Shown here: positions 17,319 through 26,113 of the stretch, piece by piece | Position numbering within the stretch: the first letter of the stretch is position 1 | How the letters are laid out: each line of letters begins with the position of its first letter | Source of the DNA: Nitratiruptor sp. | Lineage (GTDB): Bacteria; Campylobacterota; Campylobacteria; Campylobacterales; Nitratiruptoraceae | Direction of reading: 5' to 3' | NCBI GenBank assembly: GCA_009659925.1 | Contig: PUXW01000016.1 | Location: 1-64,000, forward strand | Length of the DNA stretch: 64,000 nucleotides | Made by a program: the position numbers and the translations under genes | Notes under the pieces: model-generated | What the model saw: the letters and a program-made list of their open reading frames with translations, nothing else | The model's database searches: none | Told to the model about the DNA's origin: nothing

Positions 17319-18095
17319 TTATCCCTTTCTCGTTCCATAGACCTCTTCGTAGGTGGCTCTGGGGATGATATTGAGAACCTGCGTCGGGCAAAGCTCGACA
17401 CAGGCCCCACATCCAACACACTCGTGGCGTATCTCCGGTACCAACCCCTCACCCTTGGCTACCAGCCCAATGGCCTCCTCCGGCTCCTCATAGGGACACA
17501 AATCGACGCAGATACGACACTGCTTCCCTCGATAACGCTCCAGCTTCAAAAGCAGATCCACTTGAAGTTGACGCTTCTCACTCTCGCCAGGCAGGTGCTG
17601 AACCCGTCTGCTTCGCCGCTCCTCCTCGGTGAGGACCGTAGTATGGTCATAGATACGATCGATGGCGCTATCTGGGACCGGCTTGTTGTAAAGGGCGAGA
17701 CAGGCTGGCTCGTTGACCACCACCGCCATCCCCATGTGGACCCGTTTGATGTCGGCCTGCTCATGGTCGAGGGCCCCACTGGGACAAGCGAGGATGCAAG
17801 GAAAGAGGCGGCACAAATAGCAGCCCCGCCGAAAGGGGTCGATGTAGGCAGTTCCAACCCCATCGAGACCATCGATATCCTCCAGGAGGATCGAATCGTA
17901 GGGGCACACTTGCAAACACTGGCCACACTTGATGCAAAGGGCGGTAAAATCCTCTTCGGGAACCGCTCCCGGGGGGCGCAGTTTCAACTCATCATCACGC
18001 AAATATCTGGCCCCATAGATACCCCCAGCGGCAGCCAACCCCAAAAGCCCCAAAGAGGCCATCTGTTTGACGAACTTCCTTCTATCCTTTCTCAT
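17319..18095 (-). CDS. nosG: Ferredoxin-type protein NosG (NapG-like)
   Basis: 258 residues with an N-terminal twin-arginine-like signal (RRKFVKQM). Several [4Fe-4S] motifs include CIKCGQCLQVCPYD, CYLCRLFPCILACP, CRICVDLCPYE and CVGCGACVELCP, consistent with four clusters. It is a periplasmic partner of NosH in quinol-to-cytochrome electron transfer. The start overlaps the nosD end by 14 bases. Confidence 0.92.
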   Translation of the reverse strand: MRKDRRKFVKQMASLGLLGLAAAGGIYGARYLRDDELKLRPPGAVPEEDFTALCIKCGQCLQVCPYDSILLEDIDGLDGVGTAYIDPFRRGCYLCRLFPCILACPSGALDHEQADIKRVHMGMAVVVNEPACLALYNKPVPDSAIDRIYDHTTVLTEEERRSRRVQHLPGESEKRQLQVDLLLKLERYRGKQCRICVDLCPYEEPEEAIGLVAKGEGLVPEIRHECVGCGACVELCPTQVLNIIPRATYEEVYGTRKG

Positions 18096-19311
18096 AGAGA
18101 CACTCCTCTTCGTGCATCAAGGGTTTGGGATCGGTTAAGAGTCGGACCGGCTGGCTAATTGGCGCCAGTTTGGCGATAAAATTGAGGATGGAAATGACCG
18201 GAGAGCCGTAGAAGAAGCGCAAATTTGGATTGAGGAGCCAGATCTTGTCGGCGTAGTAGTAGAGGGTGTAGGGGATATCCCCGATCCCATCCCCATCCCG
18301 ATCGATCCCGGCATAATCGTCCCAATAGTTCATCTCCCACCGATTCATGACCGAGTGGATCCGGCCGCTATCGTCGTAGACCTGCTCCATGTTGCCCTTG
18401 AAGATGTTGCAGGTGATGGAGTTGTTGGTGCTTAAAGAGTGGAAATGGATCCCAATGGCGTTGTAGAGAATCCGGTTCCCCTCGATCCGGTTGGTGCTCT
18501 CCGGATCGAAGGGGCTGCGATCGATATAGAGCCCCTTGGCACAATAGAGGATGGTGTTGTTGCGGATGGTGAAGTTGGAGGCATCTTTGAGTCCGATCCC
18601 AATCCCAGTTGTCCCCACGGAGCTTTCAATCACATTCTCCTCGGCGAGGGTATCTCGGGAATACATGAAGAAGATCCCCACGCTGTTGTGGCGGTAGCGG
18701 TTCTTGCGTACCACATTCCTCCCAGCATACATGAAGTGGAGGCTGTAGCGCCCATACTCGCCGAGATTCTCCTCGATCAAGTTGCCATGGCTATACCAAA
18801 CGACGAAATCCCGGGATTTGTAGAGGTGGTTGCGGCGTAAGATGTTGTCGTTGCTGTACCAGAGCCGGATCCCATCCCCCCGCAATCCGAGGGGAAAGGG
18901 TTTGGAGGTGATGGTATTCCCCTCGATCCGGGAATTATGGACATTTTCCAGATCGATCCCAAAGAGGGCGTCACGAATGTGGCACCGAAGGACCTGGCAA
19001 AAACGGGCATTCTTGATGGAGATCGCCGCATCGAGGCGCTCATGCTCACTCCCGCTCCCCTCGATGGTCAATCCCTCCAGGTGCACATGGGAGCTCGTGA
19101 TCCGAATCACACTCCCATTTCCATCGCCCCGGATGATGGTCCCTTCTCCCTGGCCAGCGAGGATGAGGGGCTTGTCGATCACCAAATTCCCCCGGAAGAT
19201 CCCCTTAGGGAGTTGGATCTTTGAACCTGGGGGCGTTTTGTCGATGAGCTGCTGCAAATCGACCCCCAAGAGGGTCACCACCCCGACCGCCAGCCAGGCT
19301 ATCACCCTCAT
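18082..19311 (-). CDS. nosD: NosZ maturation protein NosD
   Basis: 409 residues with a signal peptide and then a right-handed beta-helix of carbohydrate-binding/CASH-type repeats (many N-x-I-x-x-N turns, for example IRNNTILYCAKGLY). NosD works with the NosFY transporter in assembling the copper-sulfide centre of NosZ in the periplasm. The start overlaps the nosB stop by 4 bases. Confidence 0.93.
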   Translation of the reverse strand: MRVIAWLAVGVVTLLGVDLQQLIDKTPPGSKIQLPKGIFRGNLVIDKPLILAGQGEGTIIRGDGNGSVIRITSSHVHLEGLTIEGSGSEHERLDAAISIKNARFCQVLRCHIRDALFGIDLENVHNSRIEGNTITSKPFPLGLRGDGIRLWYSNDNILRRNHLYKSRDFVVWYSHGNLIEENLGEYGRYSLHFMYAGRNVVRKNRYRHNSVGIFFMYSRDTLAEENVIESSVGTTGIGIGLKDASNFTIRNNTILYCAKGLYIDRSPFDPESTNRIEGNRILYNAIGIHFHSLSTNNSITCNIFKGNMEQVYDDSGRIHSVMNRWEMNYWDDYAGIDRDGDGIGDIPYTLYYYADKIWLLNPNLRFFYGSPVISILNFIAKLAPISQPVRLLTDPKPLMHEEECLYEKG

Positions 19312-20090
19312 CGCCCCTCCCGCTCCTTCAAGGAGCGCTTCTTGGCTATGATGGCCAGAAGCGTAAAGAGGCTAATGGCTAGGAGGAGCCAAAAACCGGT
19401 GGTTGGATAGGAGTGGGTGGTAAACTGGGCAACCTTCCCATCTCCGAAGACGGTCGGCATGAAGGGTTTGATCTTGAAGGCCCCCCAATCGTGCATATGG
19501 TGGCCAAACCAGTAGAGCCAGTAGGCGTAAAAGCCGAGGAAGATTACTGGCAGCAGGACCGCAAGCCACATCAAGTAGTTGAGCCATTTCCAATCGTAAA
19601 GGATGAAGAGGACATAGGCTAGAGCAAGGAGCACCAGGACATAGGGGGCGATAGCCCGCAAATAGGGAGCCCCCCGCTCCATGGGATCCATCCCGATGAA
19701 GTGGTTGATGGTGTTCATCTCATGGACATCACCACTGAAGCCGTCAAAGTGGTAATAGACGGGAATTCCCTCGGGAAAGGCATCTTTAGGGTAGTTGGGA
19801 GCTTCAAGGGAGACATACCAAATAGGAGCGCTGGCCACCCCGATCTCGGCATTGTAGCGGACCATCTTCTCCAATTTGGGATTTCCCTCTTCATCCAGAG
19901 CCTCTGGAGGAGTATTGGGACTCACATAGCGCCCAGCCATGTAGTGGTCCCACACCTTAGCCACCAGCTTGGGAATCTCCTTCCCCTCCTTGGCCAATTC
20001 AGGGACATTGTGGGTGATGACGGCGGGAATGACGAACCAGTAGAGCAGAATCGCCAAGGCGATGAGGGCGTAGATCTGGTACTTCTTCAT
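19308..20090 (-). CDS. nosB: Membrane protein NosB
   Basis: 260 residues with one N-terminal helix, a periplasmic domain of about 120 residues, and four further membrane helices. NosB follows nosZ in clade II nos clusters and is needed for N2O reduction in Wolinella; its exact step is unsettled. It is the first gene of the nosB-to-nosL-like transcript under the box at 20146. Confidence 0.82.
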   Translation of the reverse strand: MKKYQIYALIALAILLYWFVIPAVITHNVPELAKEGKEIPKLVAKVWDHYMAGRYVSPNTPPEALDEEGNPKLEKMVRYNAEIGVASAPIWYVSLEAPNYPKDAFPEGIPVYYHFDGFSGDVHEMNTINHFIGMDPMERGAPYLRAIAPYVLVLLALAYVLFILYDWKWLNYLMWLAVLLPVIFLGFYAYWLYWFGHHMHDWGAFKIKPFMPTVFGDGKVAQFTTHSYPTTGFWLLLAISLFTLLAIIAKKRSLKEREGR

Positions 20091-20145
20091 GCTCTTCCTT
20101 TGTCAGGGTCTTCCATGATCATAGGCAATATTGGAGCCAAAAGCT

Positions 20146-20159
20146 ATGATCAAGGTCAA
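20146..20159 (-). promoter_or_regulatory. FNR-type box for the nosB operon
   Basis: On the minus strand the box reads TTGACCTTGATCAT (TTGAC-N4-ATCAT, two mismatches from the palindrome), centre 20152.5. A -10-like TATGAT at 20118-20123 ends 34.5 bp from the centre, the same spacing as the other boxes. The nosB ATG is 28 bases further. Confidence 0.55.
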
Positions 20160-20173
20160 ATATTAGGCACAGT

Positions 20174-20221
20174 TATCACTTTTATTGGATCTTATTATAA
20201 ACTCGTGGCAAAAAAGTGATA
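20174..20221. repeat. Long-range inverted repeat between nosZ and nosB
   Basis: TATCACTTTT (20174-20183) and AAAAGTGATA (20212-20221) are perfect 10-base inverted arms separated by 28 AT-rich bases. It lies between the nosZ terminator hairpin and the nosB promoter box. It could be an operator or part of a transcript fold. Confidence 0.5.
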
Positions 20222-20247
20222 GCTCTACCCAAGGGCCAGCTGGAGGG

Positions 20248-20265
20248 TGGGGCCAGGAGGCCCCA
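20248..20265 (-). terminator. Hairpin after nosZ
   Basis: TGGGGCC-N4-GGCCCCA forms a perfect 7-bp stem starting 5 bases after the nosZ stop. No U-tract is adjacent, so it may be a partial terminator between nosZ and nosB. Confidence 0.55.
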
Positions 20266-20269
20266 GCGA

Positions 20270-22870
20270 TTAGAAGAGATGGGCGTTCTCGTCGACCCAC
20301 TTGAGGTATTCGATGATATCCTTGATTTCTTGGTCGCTCATGTGCTGGTTGGGCATGCGGAGGTTGAAGTAGTCGATCATCGCTTTGATGTAAGGATCGT
20401 CGTAGTACTTTTCGGGGTTCTTGATGAAATCGGCAACCCACTGCTCCCCATTCTCATGGCGCTGCAAGACTCCAACCAGGTCTGGTCCAGAGCTAACCTT
20501 TCCAATGACGTGACAACCGCTACAACCACCCTCTTGGAAGGCGATCTCACCCCGTTTGGCCGCTTCGCTCATTGGGGTTGCAAGTTTGCGCACCAGCAGA
20601 TCCTTGGCCCGGATACCGACATCGGCCGCCTTGACCAGATACTGCCAGGCTTGGTATTGGAAGTTGATAGCCGTCTCGATATCCCCCCGCTTCAAAGCCT
20701 CTTCCGCCTTCTTCTCTTCGGCTTCAACCTTGCTATATTGATCGAGGGCATCTTCGACCAGCTGCTTGACGACGGGATACTTCTCGTAGTGGTTCTCTTT
20801 GAGGAACTTCATGACGCTCTGGATGACCTTCTTCGTCGCTTCGTTCAAGGCCACCGTCTTTTCATACTCTTTCAAAAGCTCCTCTTTGCTCATCTTCTTG
20901 AGCTTGATCTTCTTCACCGACTTGTACTGCTTGTTGGGATCCTTGACCAGCAGGTAACCCATCATCTCCAGGTGGAGGGCGGAACAAAACTCGGTACAGT
21001 AGTAGGGAAAGACCCCTTCACGATCGGCTTTGAAGGTGATGGCCGCCGTCTTTCCTGGCTCCAGAGAGGCATGGACATTGTACCAGTCCACGGTGAAACC
21101 ATGGGTTTCGTCTTCGGCCCGCTCCAGGTTGGTCAAATAGAAGGTGACGATATCCCCCTTGTTGACAGTGACATGTTCGGGGTTGATGTGGCTGCGGACC
21201 ACCGTTCCATAGACATAGACATGGTTCCCCTTACGCACGATACGCTCTTGCCCGGCCAAGGTCTTCCCTTCGTGGGGCTTTCCTGTGAAGGGGTTGGTTC
21301 CCATAGGATAGCGTACCTCGGGGTGGAGCTTGCTGGCCCGGATCGCTACAGCCTGGTGGGGCTCACCAAGGGGGACGGGCATATCGTACAGGAGCTTCAT
21401 CTTCTTGCCGCTAATGTCGATGAGCTGGTGGTTTTGGGGATGGAGGGGGCCAATGGGATTGAAGCGGTCGATGGCCAGTTTGTTGAGAGCGATGATATAC
21501 TCGCCCTGGGGATCCCTAGTTTTCCCTTCCATACCACAAAGGTGGCCGATATTGTAGTTGACATTGACCCGATCTTTGACCTTACAGGTGAGATAGTCCC
21601 ACTTGACCACCTGGCTATCGACGTAGAGCGAGGTATAGACCTCCCCTTCGCTTTGCCACTTGGGTCCAAATTGGTTGTGCAGCGGTCCCAGTCCAAGCTC
21701 GGCCTGGCAGTGCATCGCCTTCTTCATGTCCAAAATTGGAATACCGTAGGGATCGCGACCGGCGTAATCCTTGTTCTTGATGAGCTCAAGAATCTTCTTG
21801 AAATCGTAGACTGTGGCGTGGGTGTCCAGCTTCCCGCACACAATGATATAGCGTCCATCCGGACTGACATCGACCCCGTGGGGCGATTTGGGTTCTGGGA
21901 TGAGGAAGAGAGCATCGTGTTTGACCGCCACCTCGATGGGGATCACCTTCATTCCGTTGATGATCTTGACATTCTTGGGATCTTGAGCCAGCTCCGCCAA
22001 CTTCTTCCAGTTGTACACATGCAAATAGTCGGTATCATTCCGACTCATCCCAGCTTCAAAGGGAGGCAATCCCTTCTCAATTCCACCTGTGTACATTTCA
22101 GAGTTGAAGGAGTTGGTAAAGCCCCATCCATAACTGAGCTCCTTCCCTGCATCGCTGAGATCTTGCATGTAGGGAGGCATCTCAATGACAAAGGACTCCT
22201 CAGGAATGATACGTCCCCGCTCATGGTCGAACTTCCAGCAGGTTACCCCGCCCCGGTAGACATCGGCATACTCCTCCATCGGATGGTACTCGTTGTCAAA
22301 GGGGGCAGCATATTGGCAGGCTTCGAGGATATATTCGCTGTTTGGGGTGAAGAAGGCCCCACCATGGTCGGACTTGAAGACCGGGTTGACCACGATCTGC
22401 TTGGTGACGAAATCTTTCAAATCGATGATGGCAATCCTCGGGTTGGCTTTGTCGTTGATGGCAAGCCAACGCCCATCATACTTCCCATCGGTCTCGCTAA
22501 TAGCTGGATGGTGGGTATCCCCCCAGGTAATGGGTTTGCCGAACCAATAGCCCTGTTTTAACACTTTTTTGGTATCATCATCATAGCCCCATCCTTGCCA
22601 TGGCTCGGGCGTGAAGACTCCGATGAACTTGAGAATGCGCATCGAGGGAACACCATAGACCATGATCTGTCCGGATTGACCGCCCGAGCTAAAGACAATA
22701 TATTTGTCTCGGCGCCCGGATGGGGTGTAGGTCTTTGCGGCAGCGAGGATATCATCTTGGGTGAGTCCTCGCTCCTTCATAATCTTCTCCAGTTCACTCT
22801 CTCCATAGGCGAGGGAACCCATCAAACCCACAGCCGCTACGATGCTAAGCCACTTGCGCACTCGCCTCAT
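20270..22870 (-). CDS. nosZ: Clade II nitrous oxide reductase with C-terminal cytochrome c domain
   Basis: Reduces N2O to N2 in the periplasm. 866 residues with a Sec signal peptide (no twin-arginine motif), which marks clade II. A beta-propeller with HGVDVSPDGRY and related His-bearing blades would hold the CuZ site. A CuA domain has the motif YYCTEFCSALHLEMMGYL. A C-terminal monoheme domain with CSGCHVIGK follows a helical linker (~residues 680-780), as in Wolinella-type cNosZ. A separate promoter likely lies upstream (22908-22949), so nosZ is transcribed as the first gene of the nos row. Confidence 0.97.
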   Translation of the reverse strand: MRRVRKWLSIVAAVGLMGSLAYGESELEKIMKERGLTQDDILAAAKTYTPSGRRDKYIVFSSGGQSGQIMVYGVPSMRILKFIGVFTPEPWQGWGYDDDTKKVLKQGYWFGKPITWGDTHHPAISETDGKYDGRWLAINDKANPRIAIIDLKDFVTKQIVVNPVFKSDHGGAFFTPNSEYILEACQYAAPFDNEYHPMEEYADVYRGGVTCWKFDHERGRIIPEESFVIEMPPYMQDLSDAGKELSYGWGFTNSFNSEMYTGGIEKGLPPFEAGMSRNDTDYLHVYNWKKLAELAQDPKNVKIINGMKVIPIEVAVKHDALFLIPEPKSPHGVDVSPDGRYIIVCGKLDTHATVYDFKKILELIKNKDYAGRDPYGIPILDMKKAMHCQAELGLGPLHNQFGPKWQSEGEVYTSLYVDSQVVKWDYLTCKVKDRVNVNYNIGHLCGMEGKTRDPQGEYIIALNKLAIDRFNPIGPLHPQNHQLIDISGKKMKLLYDMPVPLGEPHQAVAIRASKLHPEVRYPMGTNPFTGKPHEGKTLAGQERIVRKGNHVYVYGTVVRSHINPEHVTVNKGDIVTFYLTNLERAEDETHGFTVDWYNVHASLEPGKTAAITFKADREGVFPYYCTEFCSALHLEMMGYLLVKDPNKQYKSVKKIKLKKMSKEELLKEYEKTVALNEATKKVIQSVMKFLKENHYEKYPVVKQLVEDALDQYSKVEAEEKKAEEALKRGDIETAINFQYQAWQYLVKAADVGIRAKDLLVRKLATPMSEAAKRGEIAFQEGGCSGCHVIGKVSSGPDLVGVLQRHENGEQWVADFIKNPEKYYDDPYIKAMIDYFNLRMPNQHMSDQEIKDIIEYLKWVDENAHLF

Positions 22871-22907
22871 CTATGCTCCTTTCAAAAGTTAATCGGCTGT
22901 TAGGAAA

Positions 22908-22949
22908 ATTATAGATCAATATCTCTTATCAAAAGCTTAAGTTTTTAAG
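22908..22949 (-). promoter_or_regulatory. nosZ promoter with a variant 5-4-5 palindrome
   Basis: A perfect -10 (TATAAT on the minus strand, 22908-22913) lies 38 bases before the nosZ ATG. Centred exactly 34.5 bp upstream of its downstream edge is CTTAA-N4-TTAAG (22936-22949), with the same arm length and spacing as CRP/FNR-family sites but a different half-site from the TTGAT boxes elsewhere. A different CRP-family protein may act here; this is inference. Confidence 0.5.
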
Positions 22950-23061
22950 ATATTCGTAAATTTCGCTAGGGGTTTGGAGGGGAAAACGGGGAGAAAGAAG
23001 GATTTTTTTTAAGGAAAAGAGCCCTTTCATAACCTAGATAAGTGGCCAATATTCCTTAGCT

Positions 23062-23083
23062 TGTGACATTTCTGTGACATTTC
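23062..23083. repeat. Tandem 11-bp direct repeat downstream of the methyltransferase gene
   Basis: TGTGACATTTC occurs twice without a gap. One-turn tandem repeats of this type are typical of OmpR/PhoB-family operators. It lies about 190 bases upstream of nosZ and 23 bases after the stop of the preceding gene. No matching promoter was found. Confidence 0.4.
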
Positions 23084-23105
23084 TAGCTTTCAAAAGCTTA
23101 AACAA

Positions 23106-23846
23106 TTAAACTAATTTATCGAACCACCGCAACTGCTCCCGGAGCTCCACCACCCGCCCGACAACGATGAGGGCCGGCGTTGGCAAGTTCTTGGCCCTCT
23201 CATAGATGTTTTCCAAGGTCCCCACCACAACCTGTTGCTCGGGAGTCGTCCCCTTGGAGATAACGGCGACGGGGAAATCCTTCGGCTTGCCAATTTCCAT
23301 AAGTTTGGCAGCGATTTGCTTGAGATTGTGCAATCCCATGAGAAAGACGATGGTATCGTCACTGCGAAAGTTCTCCCAGGGGATCTGGCTTTTGGGCTTT
23401 CCTGGAGCTTCGTGGCCAGTGACTACTCGAAACCCCACACTGATCCCCCGGTGGGTGACTGGTATGCCGGCGTAGGCTGGAACGCTGATGGCAGAAGTGA
23501 CTCCTGGAATCACCTCGAAAGGGACTCCCCGCTGGGCCAAATAGGCCCCTTCCTCTCCCCCCCGCCCAAAGACGAAGGGATCCCCCCCTTTCAAGCGCAC
23601 CACCACATCGTAGCGCTGGGCCATCTCGTAGATGGTCTCATTGATTTGATCCTGGGGGAGGATATGGCGCCCATCCTCCTTCCCGACATAGATGAAGCGG
23701 CATCCATCCTTGGCCATCTTGAGGATCTCGGGATTGGCGAGACGGTCGTAGATGATCACATCGGCCATACCGATGACCTTGGCCGCTTTGAGGGTCAAAA
23801 GTTCGATATCCCCAGGGCCGGCGCCGGTGAGATAGACTTTGCCCAT
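23106..23846 (-). CDS. Uroporphyrinogen-III C-methyltransferase (SUMT, NirE/CobA type)
   Basis: Makes precorrin-2 from uroporphyrinogen III with SAM, the entry to siroheme and heme d1. 246 residues with VYLTGAGPGDIELLTLKA at the N-terminus, VVRLKGGDPFVFGRGGEE, and VIPGVTSAISVPAYAGIPVTHR, all hallmark SUMT motifs. It lacks the CysG dehydrogenase half, which is encoded at 12056. It is the last gene of the nor-nir transcript; its ATG directly follows the nirF stop. Confidence 0.94.
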   Translation of the reverse strand: MGKVYLTGAGPGDIELLTLKAAKVIGMADVIIYDRLANPEILKMAKDGCRFIYVGKEDGRHILPQDQINETIYEMAQRYDVVVRLKGGDPFVFGRGGEEGAYLAQRGVPFEVIPGVTSAISVPAYAGIPVTHRGISVGFRVVTGHEAPGKPKSQIPWENFRSDDTIVFLMGLHNLKQIAAKLMEIGKPKDFPVAVISKGTTPEQQVVVGTLENIYERAKNLPTPALIVVGRVVELREQLRWFDKLV

Positions 23847-24998
23847 TTAGCGACGCTCCTGGAAGATGAAGATCCCACTTGGCTTCGGTACCCCTACCTC
23901 GAAGCGCTCTTGCCATGAATCCCTCTCTAGAGCAATCACTTTGCTATGGCCATTGTTGGAGATATAGAGCAAGGGCTCCTCCTGGCTCCAGCGTACATGC
24001 AGAACCCTCCCACCAAAGTCCAACCGTTTGATCGGCTTGAGGGTGGAGACATCAACGATCTCGACGATGGGAAACTCCTTGCCGCTGAAGGTAACCGCCA
24101 GATAGCGACGATCGGGGGAGAGAGCGGTAAAGACTGGCTGGCCCGCCACCTCGATGGCTTTGATGAGATGGAAGTTGCGATCGAAGACGAAGACCTTGTT
24201 ATCCCCAACCGCTGGCACGAAGAAGCGATCCTCCATTACCGACCAGAAACCAAAATGGGGGACTTTGAGGACCGCTTGGCGCTTTTCCAGTTTGAGGGGG
24301 AGGCGGTGATACGTTCGCCGATCGAGATCGAGGACACCGATGAAGGGAGAGTTGAAAAAGCCGACGATATAGAGGTTTCCATCGAGCATAGCATCAAAGG
24401 GCATCTGCCCGGCCTCATCGACTACATGGACCTTGACGAAGGTGAACTTCGGTCGCCCATTTTGCCCTATACACCGCAGGAGCTCCTTCTTCATTACCCA
24501 GATCTGATCCCGATCCATGAGGGCAAAGACCAGATAGGTATCACAAGGGCGCACCACCCGATCCCCCACCACATAGCTCTTTCCACACCGCTTGTAGACC
24601 TTGATCCCGACGTTGCGCGAGCCGGTCTCGATGGTCTGGAGGTGGTTGAGATCGCGATCGTAGATCTCCACCGTCTTGTCGGCGTAGTTGGCCACAGCTA
24701 CGAAATCCCGATCGAGGGTAAAACCAATGGCGCTCTTGCTGGCCCGCACCTCTTTGAGTTTTCGCTCTCGGATAGGGTCGAATTTGATGAGGTAGCCATC
24801 CCTGGTAATGAGGTAGCCATCTTGATCGATGAATTTGACCACCCCATGGTTGAGGTTGTGCAACCCTGTGATCTCATTGGTCAATTGCCGATTCTCAATT
24901 ACCGCCAGGGCCCCATCCTCTCGTTCCACGACGAAGAGCTTCTCCGCCCCCTGGAGCACCATCACGAGTAAAAGGATCAAAGGTACTATTCGCACCAT
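23847..24998 (-). CDS. nirF: Heme d1 biosynthesis protein NirF
   Basis: 383 residues from the ATG at 24998, after GGAGAGGAG; the longer frame runs within nirJ. A signal peptide (~1-18) without a lipobox is followed by an eight-blade-type propeller related to the d1 domain of NirS (blade motifs such as ALSPDRRYLAVTF and HVRWSQEEPLLYISNNG). NirF acts in the periplasm in late heme d1 assembly before NirN. Confidence 0.9.
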   Translation of the reverse strand: MVRIVPLILLLVMVLQGAEKLFVVEREDGALAVIENRQLTNEITGLHNLNHGVVKFIDQDGYLITRDGYLIKFDPIRERKLKEVRASKSAIGFTLDRDFVAVANYADKTVEIYDRDLNHLQTIETGSRNVGIKVYKRCGKSYVVGDRVVRPCDTYLVFALMDRDQIWVMKKELLRCIGQNGRPKFTFVKVHVVDEAGQMPFDAMLDGNLYIVGFFNSPFIGVLDLDRRTYHRLPLKLEKRQAVLKVPHFGFWSVMEDRFFVPAVGDNKVFVFDRNFHLIKAIEVAGQPVFTALSPDRRYLAVTFSGKEFPIVEIVDVSTLKPIKRLDFGGRVLHVRWSQEEPLLYISNNGHSKVIALERDSWQERFEVGVPKPSGIFIFQERR

Positions 24999-26113
24999 GG
25001 CGACTCCTCTCCATCGATATAGCAACTGGGATCTTCGGCCCACAAATCCCCATGAACCGCCCAGGCCCGAGGACGCGACCCTCCATTGCATATGGCAATC
25101 CACTGGCACTGGCCACATCGGCCCCCAAGTTTCCGGGGATGCTCCCGCAAACGGCGCAATAAAGGATGCTCCTCATCCAACCAGATCTCATCGAAGGGCC
25201 CCTCGAAGAGACTCCCCAAACTCACGGGGAAGAAGGGGTCAGGCTTGACATTTCCCTGGCTGTCGATGTTGACCAGGTTACGCCCTGCGCTATTCCCCCC
25301 CCATTTTTCAAGACGCTCCAAAAGTCTCTGGGCCCAGATGGGATTTTCCTGCAAGAGGCGCTGGTAGAGCATGATGGCGTCCATCTCCATGTTCCCTGTG
25401 ACAATTTCGATCTGGCGCCCGTGACGGTAGTACTCCAAGGCCCGCTCGATAATCCCCGCAACAATCGTACGCCGCTCCTGAGGGGTAAGATCCATCGCCA
25501 AATTCTCCAATCCCCGTCCCGAATAGACCAGGTGGGAGATGTAGACCTTGGCGATCCCACGCTCTTGGGCCAGTTGGAAGATGTGCTCCAAGGCCCCTTT
25601 GGTCTCTTTGGTGATAGTAAAGCGGATCCCCACCCGACCTCCATGGTCGTGGATGAGATCAATCGCTTTCAGGGCCATCCGGTAACTTCCAGGCAGTCCC
25701 CTGAAGCGATCGTGAATCTCCTCATTTCCATCGATGCTAATGCCGATGTAGTTGAAGCTCTCTAGAATCTGGGCCACATTGTGGCGGTGGATATAGAGCC
25801 CGTTGGTGGAAAGATAGGTGATAATCCCCTCCTCCCGCATCCGTTGGGCAATCTGGAAGATGTCCCGGCGCACCAGGGGCTCCCCCCCACTGAAGATGAC
25901 GAACCGAATCCCCCCCCGTTTGAGTTGGGGAATGGTGTGGAAGATCTGTTCCGTCGTCAGGCGGTCATGCCCGTGCAGCTCAGCTTTGGAGTAGCAGTGG
26001 AGGCAGGAGAGGTTACAGCGGTTGGTAAAGTTCCAAATGGCGATAGCCCCATCCAAGGTACGCTGGGGTCGATCCTCGATAGAAGCGGCGATGAGGTTGG
26101 AGAGGCGAAACAT
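24986..26113 (-). CDS. nirJ: Radical SAM heme d1 biosynthesis protein NirJ
   Basis: 375 residues. The radical SAM [4Fe-4S] motif CNLSCLHC places Cys at 33, 37 and 40, followed by FSGGEPL. A SPASM-like C-terminal region has Cys around CGQCQWIAICNGGSRPR. NirJ removes the two propionate side chains of didecarboxysiroheme to form the oxo groups of heme d1. The start overlaps the nirN stop by one base (TGATG). Confidence 0.92.
   Translation of the reverse strand: MFRLSNLIAASIEDRPQRTLDGAIAIWNFTNRCNLSCLHCYSKAELHGHDRLTTEQIFHTIPQLKRGGIRFVIFSGGEPLVRRDIFQIAQRMREEGIITYLSTNGLYIHRHNVAQILESFNYIGISIDGNEEIHDRFRGLPGSYRMALKAIDLIHDHGGRVGIRFTITKETKGALEHIFQLAQERGIAKVYISHLVYSGRGLENLAMDLTPQERRTIVAGIIERALEYYRHGRQIEIVTGNMEMDAIMLYQRLLQENPIWAQRLLERLEKWGGNSAGRNLVNIDSQGNVKPDPFFPVSLGSLFEGPFDEIWLDEEHPLLRRLREHPRKLGGRCGQCQWIAICNGGSRPRAWAVHGDLWAEDPSCYIDGEESPWCE

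Noticed and set aside
20216-22561. 781-codon open frame on the plus strand opposite nosZ
   Set aside because: Antisense shadow of nosZ; the translation shows no domain, signal or ribosome site.
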